Assembly: GCA_905236685.1 (NCBI GenBank)
Contig: CAJOPD010000017.1
Span: 1 to 26,606, forward strand
Reading direction: 5' to 3'
DNA: 26,606 bases
Source: an uncultured Clostridia bacterium
GTDB lineage: Bacteria > Bacillota > Clostridia > UBA1381
Shown here one piece after another: positions 16,102 through 23,822 of the stretch. The first letter of the stretch is position 1, and each line of letters starts with the position of its first letter. The notes beneath the pieces were generated by a model. It was given only the letters and a program-made list of their open reading frames with translations, did not search any database and had not been told where the DNA came from. The position numbers and the translations under genes were made by a program.

Positions 16102-16623
16102 CTATAAATCTAAAAAATTCTTTATTATTTGTTTTGCGCAAAGCGTAAGCTCGGAGGCAATATAGAAGTTAAGCCCATAAATATTTCCGTGCTTTTCGGG
16201 TGCAATCAAATTGCATATGGCTAAAATGTCGCCGTTTCCCGAGCGGGTAATAACATCAAGCTCTCGCGGCATCACAGTTTCCAATATTCCGAGCGGCTTT
16301 CCGCGGCAAATCTTAATCACTGTTTCAAGCCCTTTGTATATAGGCACATTCGTGTCAATAACAGCCGTTTCCTGCTTGCCCTCCGCACAATCTATATCTT
16401 CGCATCTTCCGCCGAACGCCTGAACAACGCTTTTAAAACCATCTAAAATGGCGAGAACGGGTATGTTTACCAAAAGTGCTTCGCGCACAGTCCGTACCGC
16501 CTGTTCAGAGTATTCTGTAATAATAATTTTATCCGCTTCCGAGATGTTGTTTGAAAAGGTTACGGGAGCATTTAGTGACAATAAGTAATCAAATTGCGGG
16601 CGGTCGCCCATATATAGTATCAC
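16102..16623 (-). CDS. Class I glutamine amidotransferase-like protein lacking the catalytic triad
   Basis: The 173-residue protein starts with GTG (16621-16623), seven bases after AAGGAGA. The order of segments follows the GMP-synthase-type GATase fold: an IIITEY strand, IPVLAILDGF at 54-63 where active enzymes have PVLGICYGMQ, AFGG at 69-72, PIYKGLE at 94-100, a MPRELDVITRS segment, and YGLNFYIASELT at 149-160 where active enzymes have YGVQFHPE. The nucleophilic Cys is replaced by L60, the catalytic His by Y154 and the Glu by A156. It therefore should not hydrolyse glutamine. It heads an operon with an ECF S component and hpt, so a binding or regulatory role in purine metabolism is possible. 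Fold assignment rests on pattern recognition only. Confidence 0.6.
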   Translation of the reverse strand: MILYMGDRPQFDYLLSLNAPVTFSNNISEADKIIITEYSEQAVRTVREALLVNIPVLAILDGFKSVVQAFGGRCEDIDCAEGKQETAVIDTNVPIYKGLETVIKICRGKPLGILETVMPRELDVITRSGNGDILAICNLIAPEKHGNIYGLNFYIASELTLCAKQIIKNFLDL

Positions 16624-16651
16624 AGCAAAATCTCCTTTTTAAAAGTAGCCC

Positions 16652-16680
16652 TTGAATTACCGACCGAAATATGTTATAAT
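16652..16680 (+). promoter_or_regulatory. Sigma-A promoter reading toward the glycolipid glycosyltransferase gene
   Basis: TTGAAT (16652-16657) and TATAAT (16675-16680) have a 17-base spacer; predicted start near 16687. The transcript would have a leader of about 60 bases before ATG 16750. It overlaps the opposing promoter. Confidence 0.75.
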
Positions 16681-16708
16681 ATTTTCGGCAGAATTAAAAT
16701 ATAACGGT

Positions 16709-16737
16709 ATTATAACATACTATTTATAAAAATTCAA
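16709..16737 (-). promoter_or_regulatory. Sigma-A promoter reading toward the GATase-like/ECF S/hpt operon
   Basis: On the minus strand, TTGAAT (16732-16737) and TATAAT (16709-16714) have a 17-base spacer, with the start predicted near 16702. It is the mirror image of the plus-strand promoter and its initial transcript crosses that promoter. Confidence 0.75.
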
Positions 16738-16749
16738 GAGGTTATCATT

Positions 16750-17862
16750 ATGAAAGTATTGATTATGTCAGTTAAGGCGGGGTATGGACATCATTCCACC
16801 GCTAATGCGTTAAAGGAATACTTTGCAGAAAAGGGTATTGAGTGCGAAATGCTCGATACATTCGAGTATATAAACCCTGCCCTTGCGGACTCTATTGATA
16901 ACAGTTACCTTTTTTCTACAAAATATATCCCGAAAATATACGGCAGGGCTTACGATATGATGGATAAAAGGGACGAAAGGTATGATAAGCGCTCCTTGAT
17001 TTCTGTTTTGTCGAGGATAGTTTCGCATAAGCTGAAAGACTTTATAAAAGCGTATAACCCTGATGTAATTATCGGAACACATTCATACGCGTGTATGGTG
17101 ATGACATATTTAAGCGAGGAAAAAGCTCTGTCCAGCCTGTTAATAGGAGTTATAACAGATTTTACCGTTCATCCTTTTTGGGAAAGCACCAATCTCGACT
17201 ACTATGTTACTGCGGATAAAATGCTCGATAACCAAATGCGTAAAAAGGGTATACCAAAGGAAAAGATTTTGCCTTTCGGAATACCTATAAGAAAGAATTT
17301 TACTCAAAAAATACCGAAAGAAAAAGCACGGGAAGGGCTCGGATTAGAGGATAAAACCACTCTGCTTATAATGATGGGCTCAATGGGCTTTGGCAATATA
17401 TTAAGGGAAATTGAGGAGATAGATGAATTCGACTTTGATTTTCAGATAATATGCGTGTGCGGCCGTAACAAAAAAATGTATAAAGAAATATCTGCGCATA
17501 AATGGAACAAAAAAATTCTTGTTTTAGGTTTTGCGGATAATGTTGATGTGCTTATGGACGCTTCCGACTGCATAATTACAAAGCCGGGCGGACTTACCAC
17601 CTCTGAGTTTTTAGCAAAACAAATTCCCGCAATTATTATGAATGCAATACGCGGTCAGGAGGACCGCAATACCGAATTTTTAGTAAATAACGGTGCCGCT
17701 ATTATGGTGACAAAAACTTTCAGGCTTGATGAGGCGCTTTTTGAGGTTTTAAATAACGACTGGCGCTTAGATGTTTTAAAAGAAAGCGTTACACATCTCG
17801 GCAAACCGAATTCCACAAAGGATTTATGCGAATTTATAATCCGCACAGTAAACAAAAAATGA
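16750..17862 (+). CDS. MGDG-synthase-type glycosyltransferase (GT28; diacylglycerol glucosyltransferase family)
   Basis: This 370-residue protein has the MurG/MGDG-synthase GT-B fold. The N-terminal acceptor domain begins KVLIMSVKAGYGHHSTANAL, with G13-H14-H15 conserved in monogalactosyl- and glucosyl-diacylglycerol synthases. DTFEYINP and VITDFTVHPFWE follow. The C-terminal nucleotide-sugar domain has MMGSMGFG (208-215) and TKPGGLTTSEFLA (277-289), which bind UDP-sugar. The family adds sugars to diacylglycerol for glycolipid and lipoteichoic acid anchors (UgtP-like) at the cytoplasmic membrane face. The ATG at 16750 follows AAGAGG at 16735-16740. Its stop overlaps the next gene's start by four bases (ATGA), so translation is coupled. 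The sugar and acceptor are not determined from sequence. Confidence 0.88.
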   Translation: MKVLIMSVKAGYGHHSTANALKEYFAEKGIECEMLDTFEYINPALADSIDNSYLFSTKYIPKIYGRAYDMMDKRDERYDKRSLISVLSRIVSHKLKDFIKAYNPDVIIGTHSYACMVMTYLSEEKALSSLLIGVITDFTVHPFWESTNLDYYVTADKMLDNQMRKKGIPKEKILPFGIPIRKNFTQKIPKEKAREGLGLEDKTTLLIMMGSMGFGNILREIEEIDEFDFDFQIICVCGRNKKMYKEISAHKWNKKILVLGFADNVDVLMDASDCIITKPGGLTTSEFLAKQIPAIIMNAIRGQEDRNTEFLVNNGAAIMVTKTFRLDEALFEVLNNDWRLDVLKESVTHLGKPNSTKDLCEFIIRTVNKK

Positions 17863-19196
17863 GTTTAGAGTTACCCTTGCAGTTTAAGGCTCGTATGCAG
17901 GAAATGCTTGGCGATGATGCCGATAAATTCTTTAATGCATTTCTTGAAAACGAGCATACAGGAATAAGAATAAATTCCCTAAAAAGAGGCTCCCTTTCTG
18001 CAATTAAATCGGTTTGCGGCGATATGGAGCCTGTTTTGTGGTGCAAAAACGGATACTATGCCGATAAAAAGATAATCTCTGGCAAGCACCCCTACCATAT
18101 GGGCGGGCTTGTGTATTTTCAGGAGCCTTCCGCTATGGCAGTTGTTGAGGCGCTTGAAATATGTGAGGGCGATTTCGTTTTGGACCTTTGCGCAGCCCCC
18201 GGCGGAAAAGCTACGCAGGCAGCGGAAAAGCTTTCGGAAACAGGTATTTTGGTCGCAAACGAAATTATTGAAAAGCGTGCTAAAATTTTGGCGGAAAACA
18301 TATCAAGGCTTGGCATAAAAAACTCAGTAGTGACAAATGAAACGCCTTCTAATCTTTCAAAAAAATATGCAAACTTTTTTGATAAAATAATAGTTGACGC
18401 GCCCTGCTCGGGCGAAGGAATGTTCAGGAAGGATATAAAAGCGCTCACCGAATGGAGTGCCGAGCACACTATGTCCTGCGCGCTAAGGCAGAAAAAAATT
18501 CTTGCAGACGCTGTAAAAATGTTAAAGGGCGGGGGAAAGCTTGTATATTCTACCTGCACCTTTGCTCCTTGCGAAAACGAAGGAGTTGTTGACTGGGTTT
18601 TATCAAATTACCCTGAAATGCGCCTCGAAAAAATAACACTTAACGGGCTTTCTGACGCAAACGGCGAGTGGGTAAATTCAAAATACGATTTATCGGGCGC
18701 AAAGAGAATTTTCCCGCATATTTCAAAGGGCGAAGGACACTTTTTGGCGCTATTTAAAAAGAAAGGCACCGAAAGCGCAAAAAAACAGGCTCAAAATCCT
18801 TCAAAAATAGCCGAAGAATACAGAAAATTTGAGCGGGAAAACCTGAATGTAAAGCTAAACGGCGAAATAATTTCCTTTGGCGAACGGCTTTTCCTTATGC
18901 CGTACGGGATAAATATAGATAAAATTAAATCAGAACTTGCGGGACTTTTTTTGGGAACAGCCAAAAAAGGCAGATTTATCCCGTCACACTCGTTATGTCT
19001 TGCCTTGGAAAAGGGAGATTTTAAAAGAAGTGCGGAAATTTCGTTTAAAGATGCCGAGCGCTTTTTTCACGGCGAAACGATTGAAACAAACGCTGTCGGT
19101 TGGACAGCGGTAACTTACGGCGGATTTCCGATAGGCTGGGGAAAGGGCACTGACGGAGTGCTAAAAAATCATTTTCCAAAAAATTTAAGGTTTTAG
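17859..19196 (+). CDS. rsmF: RsmF/NOL1-NOP2-Sun family rRNA (cytosine-5) methyltransferase
   Basis: I chose ATG 17859, which overlaps the previous stop as ATGA and gives the family N-terminus MSLELPLQFKARMQEML; the in-frame ATG 33 bases upstream lies inside the neighbour. The 445-residue protein uses SAM to methylate C5 of a cytosine in 16S rRNA. The SAM motif is VLDLCAAPGGKATQ (107-120), motif IV is DAPCSGEGMFRKD with C183, and motif VI is YSTCTFAPCENEG with the catalytic C233. The C-terminal part, with GERLFLMPYGI and GWGKGTDGVLKNHFPKNLRF, matches the PUA-like RsmF domains of Firmicutes. There is no clear Shine-Dalgarno, consistent with coupling. The exact target base is not visible from sequence. 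Confidence 0.92.
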   Translation: MSLELPLQFKARMQEMLGDDADKFFNAFLENEHTGIRINSLKRGSLSAIKSVCGDMEPVLWCKNGYYADKKIISGKHPYHMGGLVYFQEPSAMAVVEALEICEGDFVLDLCAAPGGKATQAAEKLSETGILVANEIIEKRAKILAENISRLGIKNSVVTNETPSNLSKKYANFFDKIIVDAPCSGEGMFRKDIKALTEWSAEHTMSCALRQKKILADAVKMLKGGGKLVYSTCTFAPCENEGVVDWVLSNYPEMRLEKITLNGLSDANGEWVNSKYDLSGAKRIFPHISKGEGHFLALFKKKGTESAKKQAQNPSKIAEEYRKFERENLNVKLNGEIISFGERLFLMPYGINIDKIKSELAGLFLGTAKKGRFIPSHSLCLALEKGDFKRSAEISFKDAERFFHGETIETNAVGWTAVTYGGFPIGWGKGTDGVLKNHFPKNLRF

Positions 19197-19205
19197 GAGG
19201 CAGAA

Positions 19206-19700
19206 ATGACAGGAATAGTGCAGACAATGGTAGAATTTTTGAGATATAGGGTTTCAAAAGAGCTTGTTGTTTTTATAATTTCAATGATTCCTATTTTGGA
19301 GCTAAGAGGAAGCCTGATTGCCGCAGGGTTTTTAAAGATGCGCTTTTTCAGCACATATTTATTGGCGGTTTTGGGGAATATGCTGCCGATACCTTTTATA
19401 CTGATTTTTATTGACAAAATCTTTTTGTTATTAAAAAAAACACCGCTGAAAAATACCGTAACAAGAATTGAAAAGCGTGCAGCTTCAAAATCTGACATAA
19501 TAGAAAAATACGGAAAGTTCGGGCTTTTTCTTTTTGTTGCAATACCAATTCCGGGAACGGGAGCCTGGACGGGCTCGCTTGCCGCAGTTATGCTGCGTAT
19601 GAAATTCAAGGACGCAATTTTACCGATATTTTTGGGCGTTTTGACAGCGGGGCTGATAATGTCTTTGATTTCCTTCGGCATAATCAAGCAGATAATATAA
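19206..19700 (+). CDS. COG2426 / small multidrug export-type membrane protein
   Basis: The 164-residue protein has about four hydrophobic segments with the family pattern ISMIPILELRGSLIAAGF near residues 25-42, GNMLPIPFILIFIDK in the middle, and the loop AIPIPGTGAWTGSLAA near 112-127. These are features of the PF06695 family (putative small multi-drug export protein), which is common in Clostridia and for which the substrate is unproven. AGGAGG at 19195-19200 precedes the ATG at 19206, overlapping the rsmF end by position, so it probably shares the transcript. The stop is followed by an AT-rich stretch and then the rnf promoter region. Confidence 0.82.
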   Translation: MTGIVQTMVEFLRYRVSKELVVFIISMIPILELRGSLIAAGFLKMRFFSTYLLAVLGNMLPIPFILIFIDKIFLLLKKTPLKNTVTRIEKRAASKSDIIEKYGKFGLFLFVAIPIPGTGAWTGSLAAVMLRMKFKDAILPIFLGVLTAGLIMSLISFGIIKQII

Positions 19701-19736
19701 ATATTGTATTTTTTTAAATATTTATGCCGTTAATAA

Positions 19737-19765
19737 TTGAATTACTGCGTAATTTGTGATAAAAT
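19737..19765 (+). promoter_or_regulatory. Candidate sigma-A promoter for the rnf operon, overlapped by an inverted repeat
   Basis: TTGAAT (19737-19742) and TAAAAT (19760-19765) have a 17-base spacer. A perfect 6-bp inverted repeat, AATTAC-TGC-GTAATT, occupies 19740-19754 and so overlaps the -35 and spacer, the usual place for a repressor site. A second TATAAT at 19773-19778 lacks a well-placed -35. The gene start is 35 bases downstream of the -10. Confidence 0.5.
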
Positions 19766-19799
19766 AAATTAGTATAATTTTTTTGATGGGGGTGGCACT

Positions 19800-21113
19800 T
19801 TGCTAAAAACATTTAAAGGCGGTATGCATATACCCGACCACAAAGATAACACAAACAAAATACCTATACGGAAAATAGACGGTGCACCGGTGCATATTTT
19901 CCCGCTTTCCCAACATATCGGGGCGGTATCAGTGCCTAAGGTGGCGGTAGGCGACCTTGTAAAAATAGGAGATGTATTGGCGGATTCTGACGCTTTTGTT
20001 TCCGCGCCCGTGCATTCTTCTGTTTCAGGAAAAGTTATAGATATTAAGCCGTATTTTCACCCTTCGGGCAATAAAGTAACGGCTATTTTTGTTGAGAATG
20101 ATTTTAAATACGAGGTGTCTGAAAATATAACGCCTTACGATTTAAATTCCATGACAAAAGAGGAAATTGTAAAAGCTATTAGAAACAGCGGAGTTGTAGG
20201 AATGGGCGGAGCAGGCTTTCCGACGCACATAAAACTATCGCCTCCCAAGGAGAAAAAAATAACTCACCTGATAGTTAATGCCGCAGAATGTGAGCCATAT
20301 CTTACATCTGACCACAGACGGCTTTTGGAGCAGGGAGAAAAGGTCGTAAAAGGTCTTAAAATCTGCCTTTCGCTCTTTGATTTACCAAAAGGCTATATCG
20401 GAATTGAGGCAAACAAGCCCGATGCAATTGAAGCTTTAAAAGCTTTAAATGATGAAAAGATTGAAATTGTGCCTTTAAAAACAAAATACCCGCAAGGCTC
20501 GGAAAAGCACTTGATTAAAGCCGTTTCGGGAAGGGAAGTTCCGTCAGGTGCACTTCCTGCCGATGTGGGAGCTATTGTTATGAATGTTGATACAGCGTAC
20601 CAAATTGCAGAAACCTTTGAAACGGGAATGCCGCTTATATCCAGAATAATTACCGTTGGCGGAGATGCGGTAAAAGAGCCTTGCAATTTAGAAGTGCGCT
20701 TAGGGACGCCTTTTAAATTTGTATTTGAGAATGCGGGCGGATTTGTTAAAGAGCCGAAGAAGGTCTTAAACGGCGGTCCGATGATGGGTATAGCCCAGTA
20801 TTCGCTTGAAGTACCGACAATAAAGACTACATCGGCAATGCTTGCATTTTCCGAAACGGAAAAGGTGTATGACCCCGATTTGCCGTGTATCAGGTGCGGA
20901 AAATGCACACAGCACTGTCCTATGAGGCTGATGCCGCTTTATTTATCAAAGTATTCAAAGGAAAATAATCTTGAAATGTGCGAAAAATATCACATTTTAG
21001 ACTGTATCGAGTGCGGACTTTGCTCATATCAATGTCCCGCTATGCAAGGTCTTGTGCAGAATATACGGATAGGAAAACAAAAAGTAGCAGAGCAAAGGAG
21101 GAAAAAGCAGTGA
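19800..21113 (+). CDS. rnfC: Rnf electron transport complex subunit C
   Basis: RnfC is the membrane-associated NADH/FMN and iron-sulfur subunit of the ferredoxin:NAD+ oxidoreductase. The start is TTG at 19800 behind GGGGGTGG, giving the family N-terminus MLKTFKGGMHIPDHK. A biotinyl/lipoyl-like segment covers about 35-90. GVVGMGGAGFPTHIKL (131-146) is the NADH/FMN-binding motif shared with NuoF. Two [4Fe-4S] motifs, C363-x2-C366-x2-C369-x3-C373 and C402-x2-C405-x2-C408-x3-C412, lie near the C-terminus. At 437 residues it is the short clostridial form without the long C-terminal repeats of proteobacterial RnfC. Its TGA overlaps the rnfD GTG start. It is the first gene of rnfCDGEAB. Confidence 0.96.
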   Translation: MLKTFKGGMHIPDHKDNTNKIPIRKIDGAPVHIFPLSQHIGAVSVPKVAVGDLVKIGDVLADSDAFVSAPVHSSVSGKVIDIKPYFHPSGNKVTAIFVENDFKYEVSENITPYDLNSMTKEEIVKAIRNSGVVGMGGAGFPTHIKLSPPKEKKITHLIVNAAECEPYLTSDHRRLLEQGEKVVKGLKICLSLFDLPKGYIGIEANKPDAIEALKALNDEKIEIVPLKTKYPQGSEKHLIKAVSGREVPSGALPADVGAIVMNVDTAYQIAETFETGMPLISRIITVGGDAVKEPCNLEVRLGTPFKFVFENAGGFVKEPKKVLNGGPMMGIAQYSLEVPTIKTTSAMLAFSETEKVYDPDLPCIRCGKCTQHCPMRLMPLYLSKYSKENNLEMCEKYHILDCIECGLCSYQCPAMQGLVQNIRIGKQKVAEQRRKKQ

Positions 21114-22069
21114 GCAAACTTACAGTCTCATCATCACCGCACATAAAGGCAAAGGAAACGATTTCATCAATAATGCTTGATGTTATTATAGCGTTACTTC
21201 CTGCATCCTTTGCGGGTATATACTTTTTCGGCTGGCGCGCGCTGGCGGTTATCCTGACCTCAGTTGCCGCCTGTGTGCTTTCGGAATTTGTGTATGAAAA
21301 AGCAATGAAAAAGCCGATTTCGGTAAGGGATTTATCGGCAGTTGTAACAGGGCTTTTGCTGGCACTTAATCTGCCGGTAACGATACCGCTTTGGATGGTG
21401 GTATTGGGCGCTGTATTTGCGATTGTGATAGTAAAACAGCTGTACGGCGGACTTGGCAAAAACTTTGTTAATCCAGCACTTGCGGCACGGTGCTTTATGG
21501 TAATTTCGTGGGCAAGCTTTATGACGGCGTTTGTTAATCCAACAGGGATTGACGCGGTATCAACGGCAACTCCGCTTGCTGTTATAAAGGGTGTGTCAGA
21601 AGGTACGCTTCCGACGCTTTCGCAGGCGTTTTGGGGCGCAAAAGCGGGCTGTATCGGCGAAACATCGGGAGCTATGCTACTCCTGGGATTTTTATACCTT
21701 CTCATTAAGAGGGTGATTGATTTCAGAACGCCTGTGCTTTATATTGCAACTTTTGCCCTTTTCATCTATCTTTTCGGAGAAAATAATATCGGTACTTCGC
21801 AGGAGTACTTTACACTTTTACATATTTTAACAGGCGGACTTCTGTTAGGTGCGATTTTTATGGCGACAGATTATGTGACTACGCCTACAACGCATTTAGG
21901 AAGGATAATATTCGGTATAGGCTGCGGATTTATCACCTTTGCAATAAGAAAGTTCGGAAGCTATACAGAGGGTGTTTCCTTTGCAATTTTGCTTATGAAC
22001 CTTGTTTCGCCTATAATTGAGCGATTTACAATTGTAAAACCGTTTGGGGAGGTGAGGAAGAATGGCTGA
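21110..22069 (+). CDS. rnfD: Rnf electron transport complex subunit D
   Basis: The start is GTG at 21110, overlapping the rnfC stop by four bases (GTGA), with AAGGAGG at 21094-21100. Upstream in-frame ATG codons lie in rnfC and do not encode family sequence. The 319-residue membrane protein has about eight to ten hydrophobic helices. DAVSTATPL at 148-156 contains T154, the likely site of covalent FMN attachment by phosphoester bond, as in RnfD/NqrB relatives. SSPHIKAKETISSIMLDV at the N-terminus and MATDYVTTPTTHLGR near residue 250 are family-typical. It is part of the ion-pumping membrane core. The flavin transferase ApbE needed for flavinylation is not in this window. Confidence 0.96.
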   Translation: MSKLTVSSSPHIKAKETISSIMLDVIIALLPASFAGIYFFGWRALAVILTSVAACVLSEFVYEKAMKKPISVRDLSAVVTGLLLALNLPVTIPLWMVVLGAVFAIVIVKQLYGGLGKNFVNPALAARCFMVISWASFMTAFVNPTGIDAVSTATPLAVIKGVSEGTLPTLSQAFWGAKAGCIGETSGAMLLLGFLYLLIKRVIDFRTPVLYIATFALFIYLFGENNIGTSQEYFTLLHILTGGLLLGAIFMATDYVTTPTTHLGRIIFGIGCGFITFAIRKFGSYTEGVSFAILLMNLVSPIIERFTIVKPFGEVRKNG

Positions 22070-22631
22070 AAAAAGAGAAGGCTTTGAAATAGTAAAAGTA
22101 GGAGTTATCCTTTTCCTGATAACTGCTGTTGCGGCAATGATTTTGGCTTTCGTGAACAGCGTTACCGCTCCGATTATTGCAGAGCAGGAAACTATAAAAA
22201 TGCAGGACGCTATGGCGGAAGTTCTTCCTGACGCCGATGAGTTCGAGGAAATCCCGCTGGAATTATCGCAGGAGTCAGATTTGACAAAAATATATGAAAC
22301 TAATGCAGGATTTGTCATTTTTGCGGCGCCTAAGGGCTATGGCGGGGAAATTACTATGGCAATAGGCATAGATAATGATTTTAAAATAGCGGGAATTTCG
22401 ATAATTTCCCAAAGCGAAACAGCAGGTCTTGGCGCAAAATGTACTGAAAAGGCTTGGCAAAATCAGTTTATCGGCAAAACCGAAAATATAACTGTTTCAA
22501 AAAATGGTGCAAATGGCAATCAAATAGATGCCATTTCTTCCGCCACAATAACATCAAAAGCCGTTACAAAAGCCGTAAATGAAGCTATTACGGCGGCAAA
22601 AATCCTTGGAGGTGAAGATGATGAAGAATAA
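22062..22631 (+). CDS. rnfG: Rnf electron transport complex subunit G
   Basis: This 189-residue protein has one N-terminal membrane helix (about 10-33) and an extracytoplasmic FMN-binding domain. The motif DAISSATITS at 156-165 places T162 in the SGAT-like site where FMN is covalently linked. GYGGEITMAIGID with SQSETAGLGAKC after it is the typical FMN-domain core. RnfG passes electrons within the Rnf complex on the outer side of the membrane. The ATG at 22062 follows GGGGAGGTGAGG and overlaps the rnfD end by eight bases; its own end overlaps rnfE by 11 bases. Confidence 0.95.
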   Translation: MAEKREGFEIVKVGVILFLITAVAAMILAFVNSVTAPIIAEQETIKMQDAMAEVLPDADEFEEIPLELSQESDLTKIYETNAGFVIFAAPKGYGGEITMAIGIDNDFKIAGISIISQSETAGLGAKCTEKAWQNQFIGKTENITVSKNGANGNQIDAISSATITSKAVTKAVNEAITAAKILGGEDDEE

Positions 22632-23229
22632 GAATTCTGTTTTCTTAAACGGGTTGATTTATGAAAACCCGACATTTGTTCAGCTTCTTGGAATGTGTCC
22701 GACGCTTGCCGTTACAACCACTCTTAAAAACGGTTTCGGTATGGGACTTTCCGCAACGGCAGTTTTGATAATGTCAAATATATTGATTTCTCTTTTAAGA
22801 AAAATCATACCCGATAAGGTAAGGATTGCAGCATATATTGTTATTATTGCGACTTTCGTAACAATAGTACAGATGGTTTTAGAGGCTTATGTACCGTCGC
22901 TTTACGGCTCTTTGGGGATTTTTATACCGCTTATTGTTGTAAACTGTATCATACTTGCGCGCGCAGAAGCGTTTGCTTCAAAAAACAGCGTTTTGCGCTC
23001 TGCCGTTGACGGTGTAGGTATGGGACTTGGATTTACCGCAGCGCTTTCGATAATTTCTGCTGTCCGCGAAATCATAGGTCAGGGCACAATTTTAGGACAT
23101 ACCGTTTACAGCGGAGCTTTTAAGCCTATTACTATAATCAGTATGCCGCCTGGCGGATTTATCACTCTTGGAATTTTGATAGCGGCAATAAACTTTATCG
23201 CGAAAAAAAGAGGAGGTAAAAAAGTATGA
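22621..23229 (+). CDS. rnfE: Rnf electron transport complex subunit E
   Basis: Two ATG codons stand in tandem at 22618 and 22621. I prefer 22621, because GGAGGTG at 22608-22614 is then six bases away rather than three. The 202-residue protein has six membrane helices. Its N-terminus, LIYENPTFVQLLGMCPTLA, and the AVREIIGQGTILG segment are diagnostic of RnfE/NqrD. RnfE and RnfA are inverted-topology partners that together hold an intramembrane iron-sulfur centre, the step where electrons cross the membrane. The cysteine in LLGMCPTLA and the one in VNCIILARAE match the conserved positions. The stop overlaps the rnfA start (ATGA). Confidence 0.95.
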   Translation: MKNKNSVFLNGLIYENPTFVQLLGMCPTLAVTTTLKNGFGMGLSATAVLIMSNILISLLRKIIPDKVRIAAYIVIIATFVTIVQMVLEAYVPSLYGSLGIFIPLIVVNCIILARAEAFASKNSVLRSAVDGVGMGLGFTAALSIISAVREIIGQGTILGHTVYSGAFKPITIISMPPGGFITLGILIAAINFIAKKRGGKKV

Positions 23230-23810
23230 GCCAGCCTTCTATAATAAGTCTTTTAATTGCGGCGCTTTTTACCGAGAATTTTGTTTTGGTTAAGTTTTTG
23301 GGCTGTTGTCCGTTTTTGGGCGTTTCAAAGAAAATTGATACCGCATTCGGTATGGGTATGGCGGTCGTGTTCATTATGTCGCTTGCTTCGGCAATTACCT
23401 GGTGTGCGGATTACTTTTTGCTGTCACGCTTTAACCTTGAATATCTTCAAACAATAGTATTCATTTTGGTTATAGCGGGGCTTGTTCAGTTTGTTGAAAT
23501 GTTTATTAAAAAATCTATGCCTGCGCTTTATAATGCGCTTGGCATCTATTTGCCGCTTATTACAACTAACTGCGCTGTTTTAGCGGTCACAATACTGAAT
23601 ATACAGAACTCATTTGATTTCATTCACTCAATACTATACGGAGCATTTGCAGCACTTGGTTTTTCCGTTGCGATAATCCTTTTTGCAGGCATACGGGAAA
23701 CGGTAAATGAGGAAGATGTTCCCGAAAGCTTTCGCGGATTTCCGATAGCCTTGGTTACAGCAGGGCTAATGGCTATGGCATTTTTGGGATTTTCGGGGTT
23801 TAGTATTTAA
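23226..23810 (+). CDS. rnfA: Rnf electron transport complex subunit A
   Basis: This 194-residue protein has six membrane helices and is homologous to RnfE. TENFVLVKFLGCCPFLGVSKK at the N-terminus carries the cysteine that, with those of ITTNCAVLAV and of RnfE, is expected to hold the membrane [2Fe-2S] cluster. AGIRETVNEEDVPESFRG is the conserved C-terminal loop. The ATG at 23226 overlaps the rnfE stop by four bases and has GAGGAGG at 23209-23215. It closes the core CDGEA order. Confidence 0.95.
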   Translation: MSQPSIISLLIAALFTENFVLVKFLGCCPFLGVSKKIDTAFGMGMAVVFIMSLASAITWCADYFLLSRFNLEYLQTIVFILVIAGLVQFVEMFIKKSMPALYNALGIYLPLITTNCAVLAVTILNIQNSFDFIHSILYGAFAALGFSVAIILFAGIRETVNEEDVPESFRGFPIALVTAGLMAMAFLGFSGFSI

Positions 23811-23822
23811 CGGAGGAAGATT

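Larger units (their letters stand above)
16651..16738. repeat. Nested inverted repeats sharing one centre in the divergent intergenic region
   Basis: CTTGAATT (16651-16658) is mirrored by AATTCAAG (16731-16738), and ATGTTATAAT (16671-16680) by ATTATAACAT (16709-16718). Both pairs are perfect and are centred on the same point, 16694.5. The intervening bases are not symmetric. The outer arms hold the -35 hexamers and the inner arms the -10 hexamers of two opposed promoters. Confidence 0.85.

Noticed and set aside
17826..17858. Upstream in-frame ATG for the rsmF-like gene
   Set aside because: It lies within the glycosyltransferase gene. The overlapping ATGA at 17859-17862 gives the expected N-terminus.
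19697..19725. Hairpin after the COG2426 gene as a terminator
   Set aside because: The 9-bp stem is A-T only and the T run lies in the loop, so it is unlikely to terminate transcription.
19750..19780. Rex (NADH-sensing) operator near the rnf promoter
   Set aside because: TTTGTGATAAAATAAATTAG lacks the TTAACAA half and shows no dyad symmetry.
20978..21109. 44 extra N-terminal codons for rnfD
   Set aside because: They overlap the second iron-sulfur motif of rnfC in another frame. GTG 21110 has a good ribosome binding site and gives the family N-terminus.
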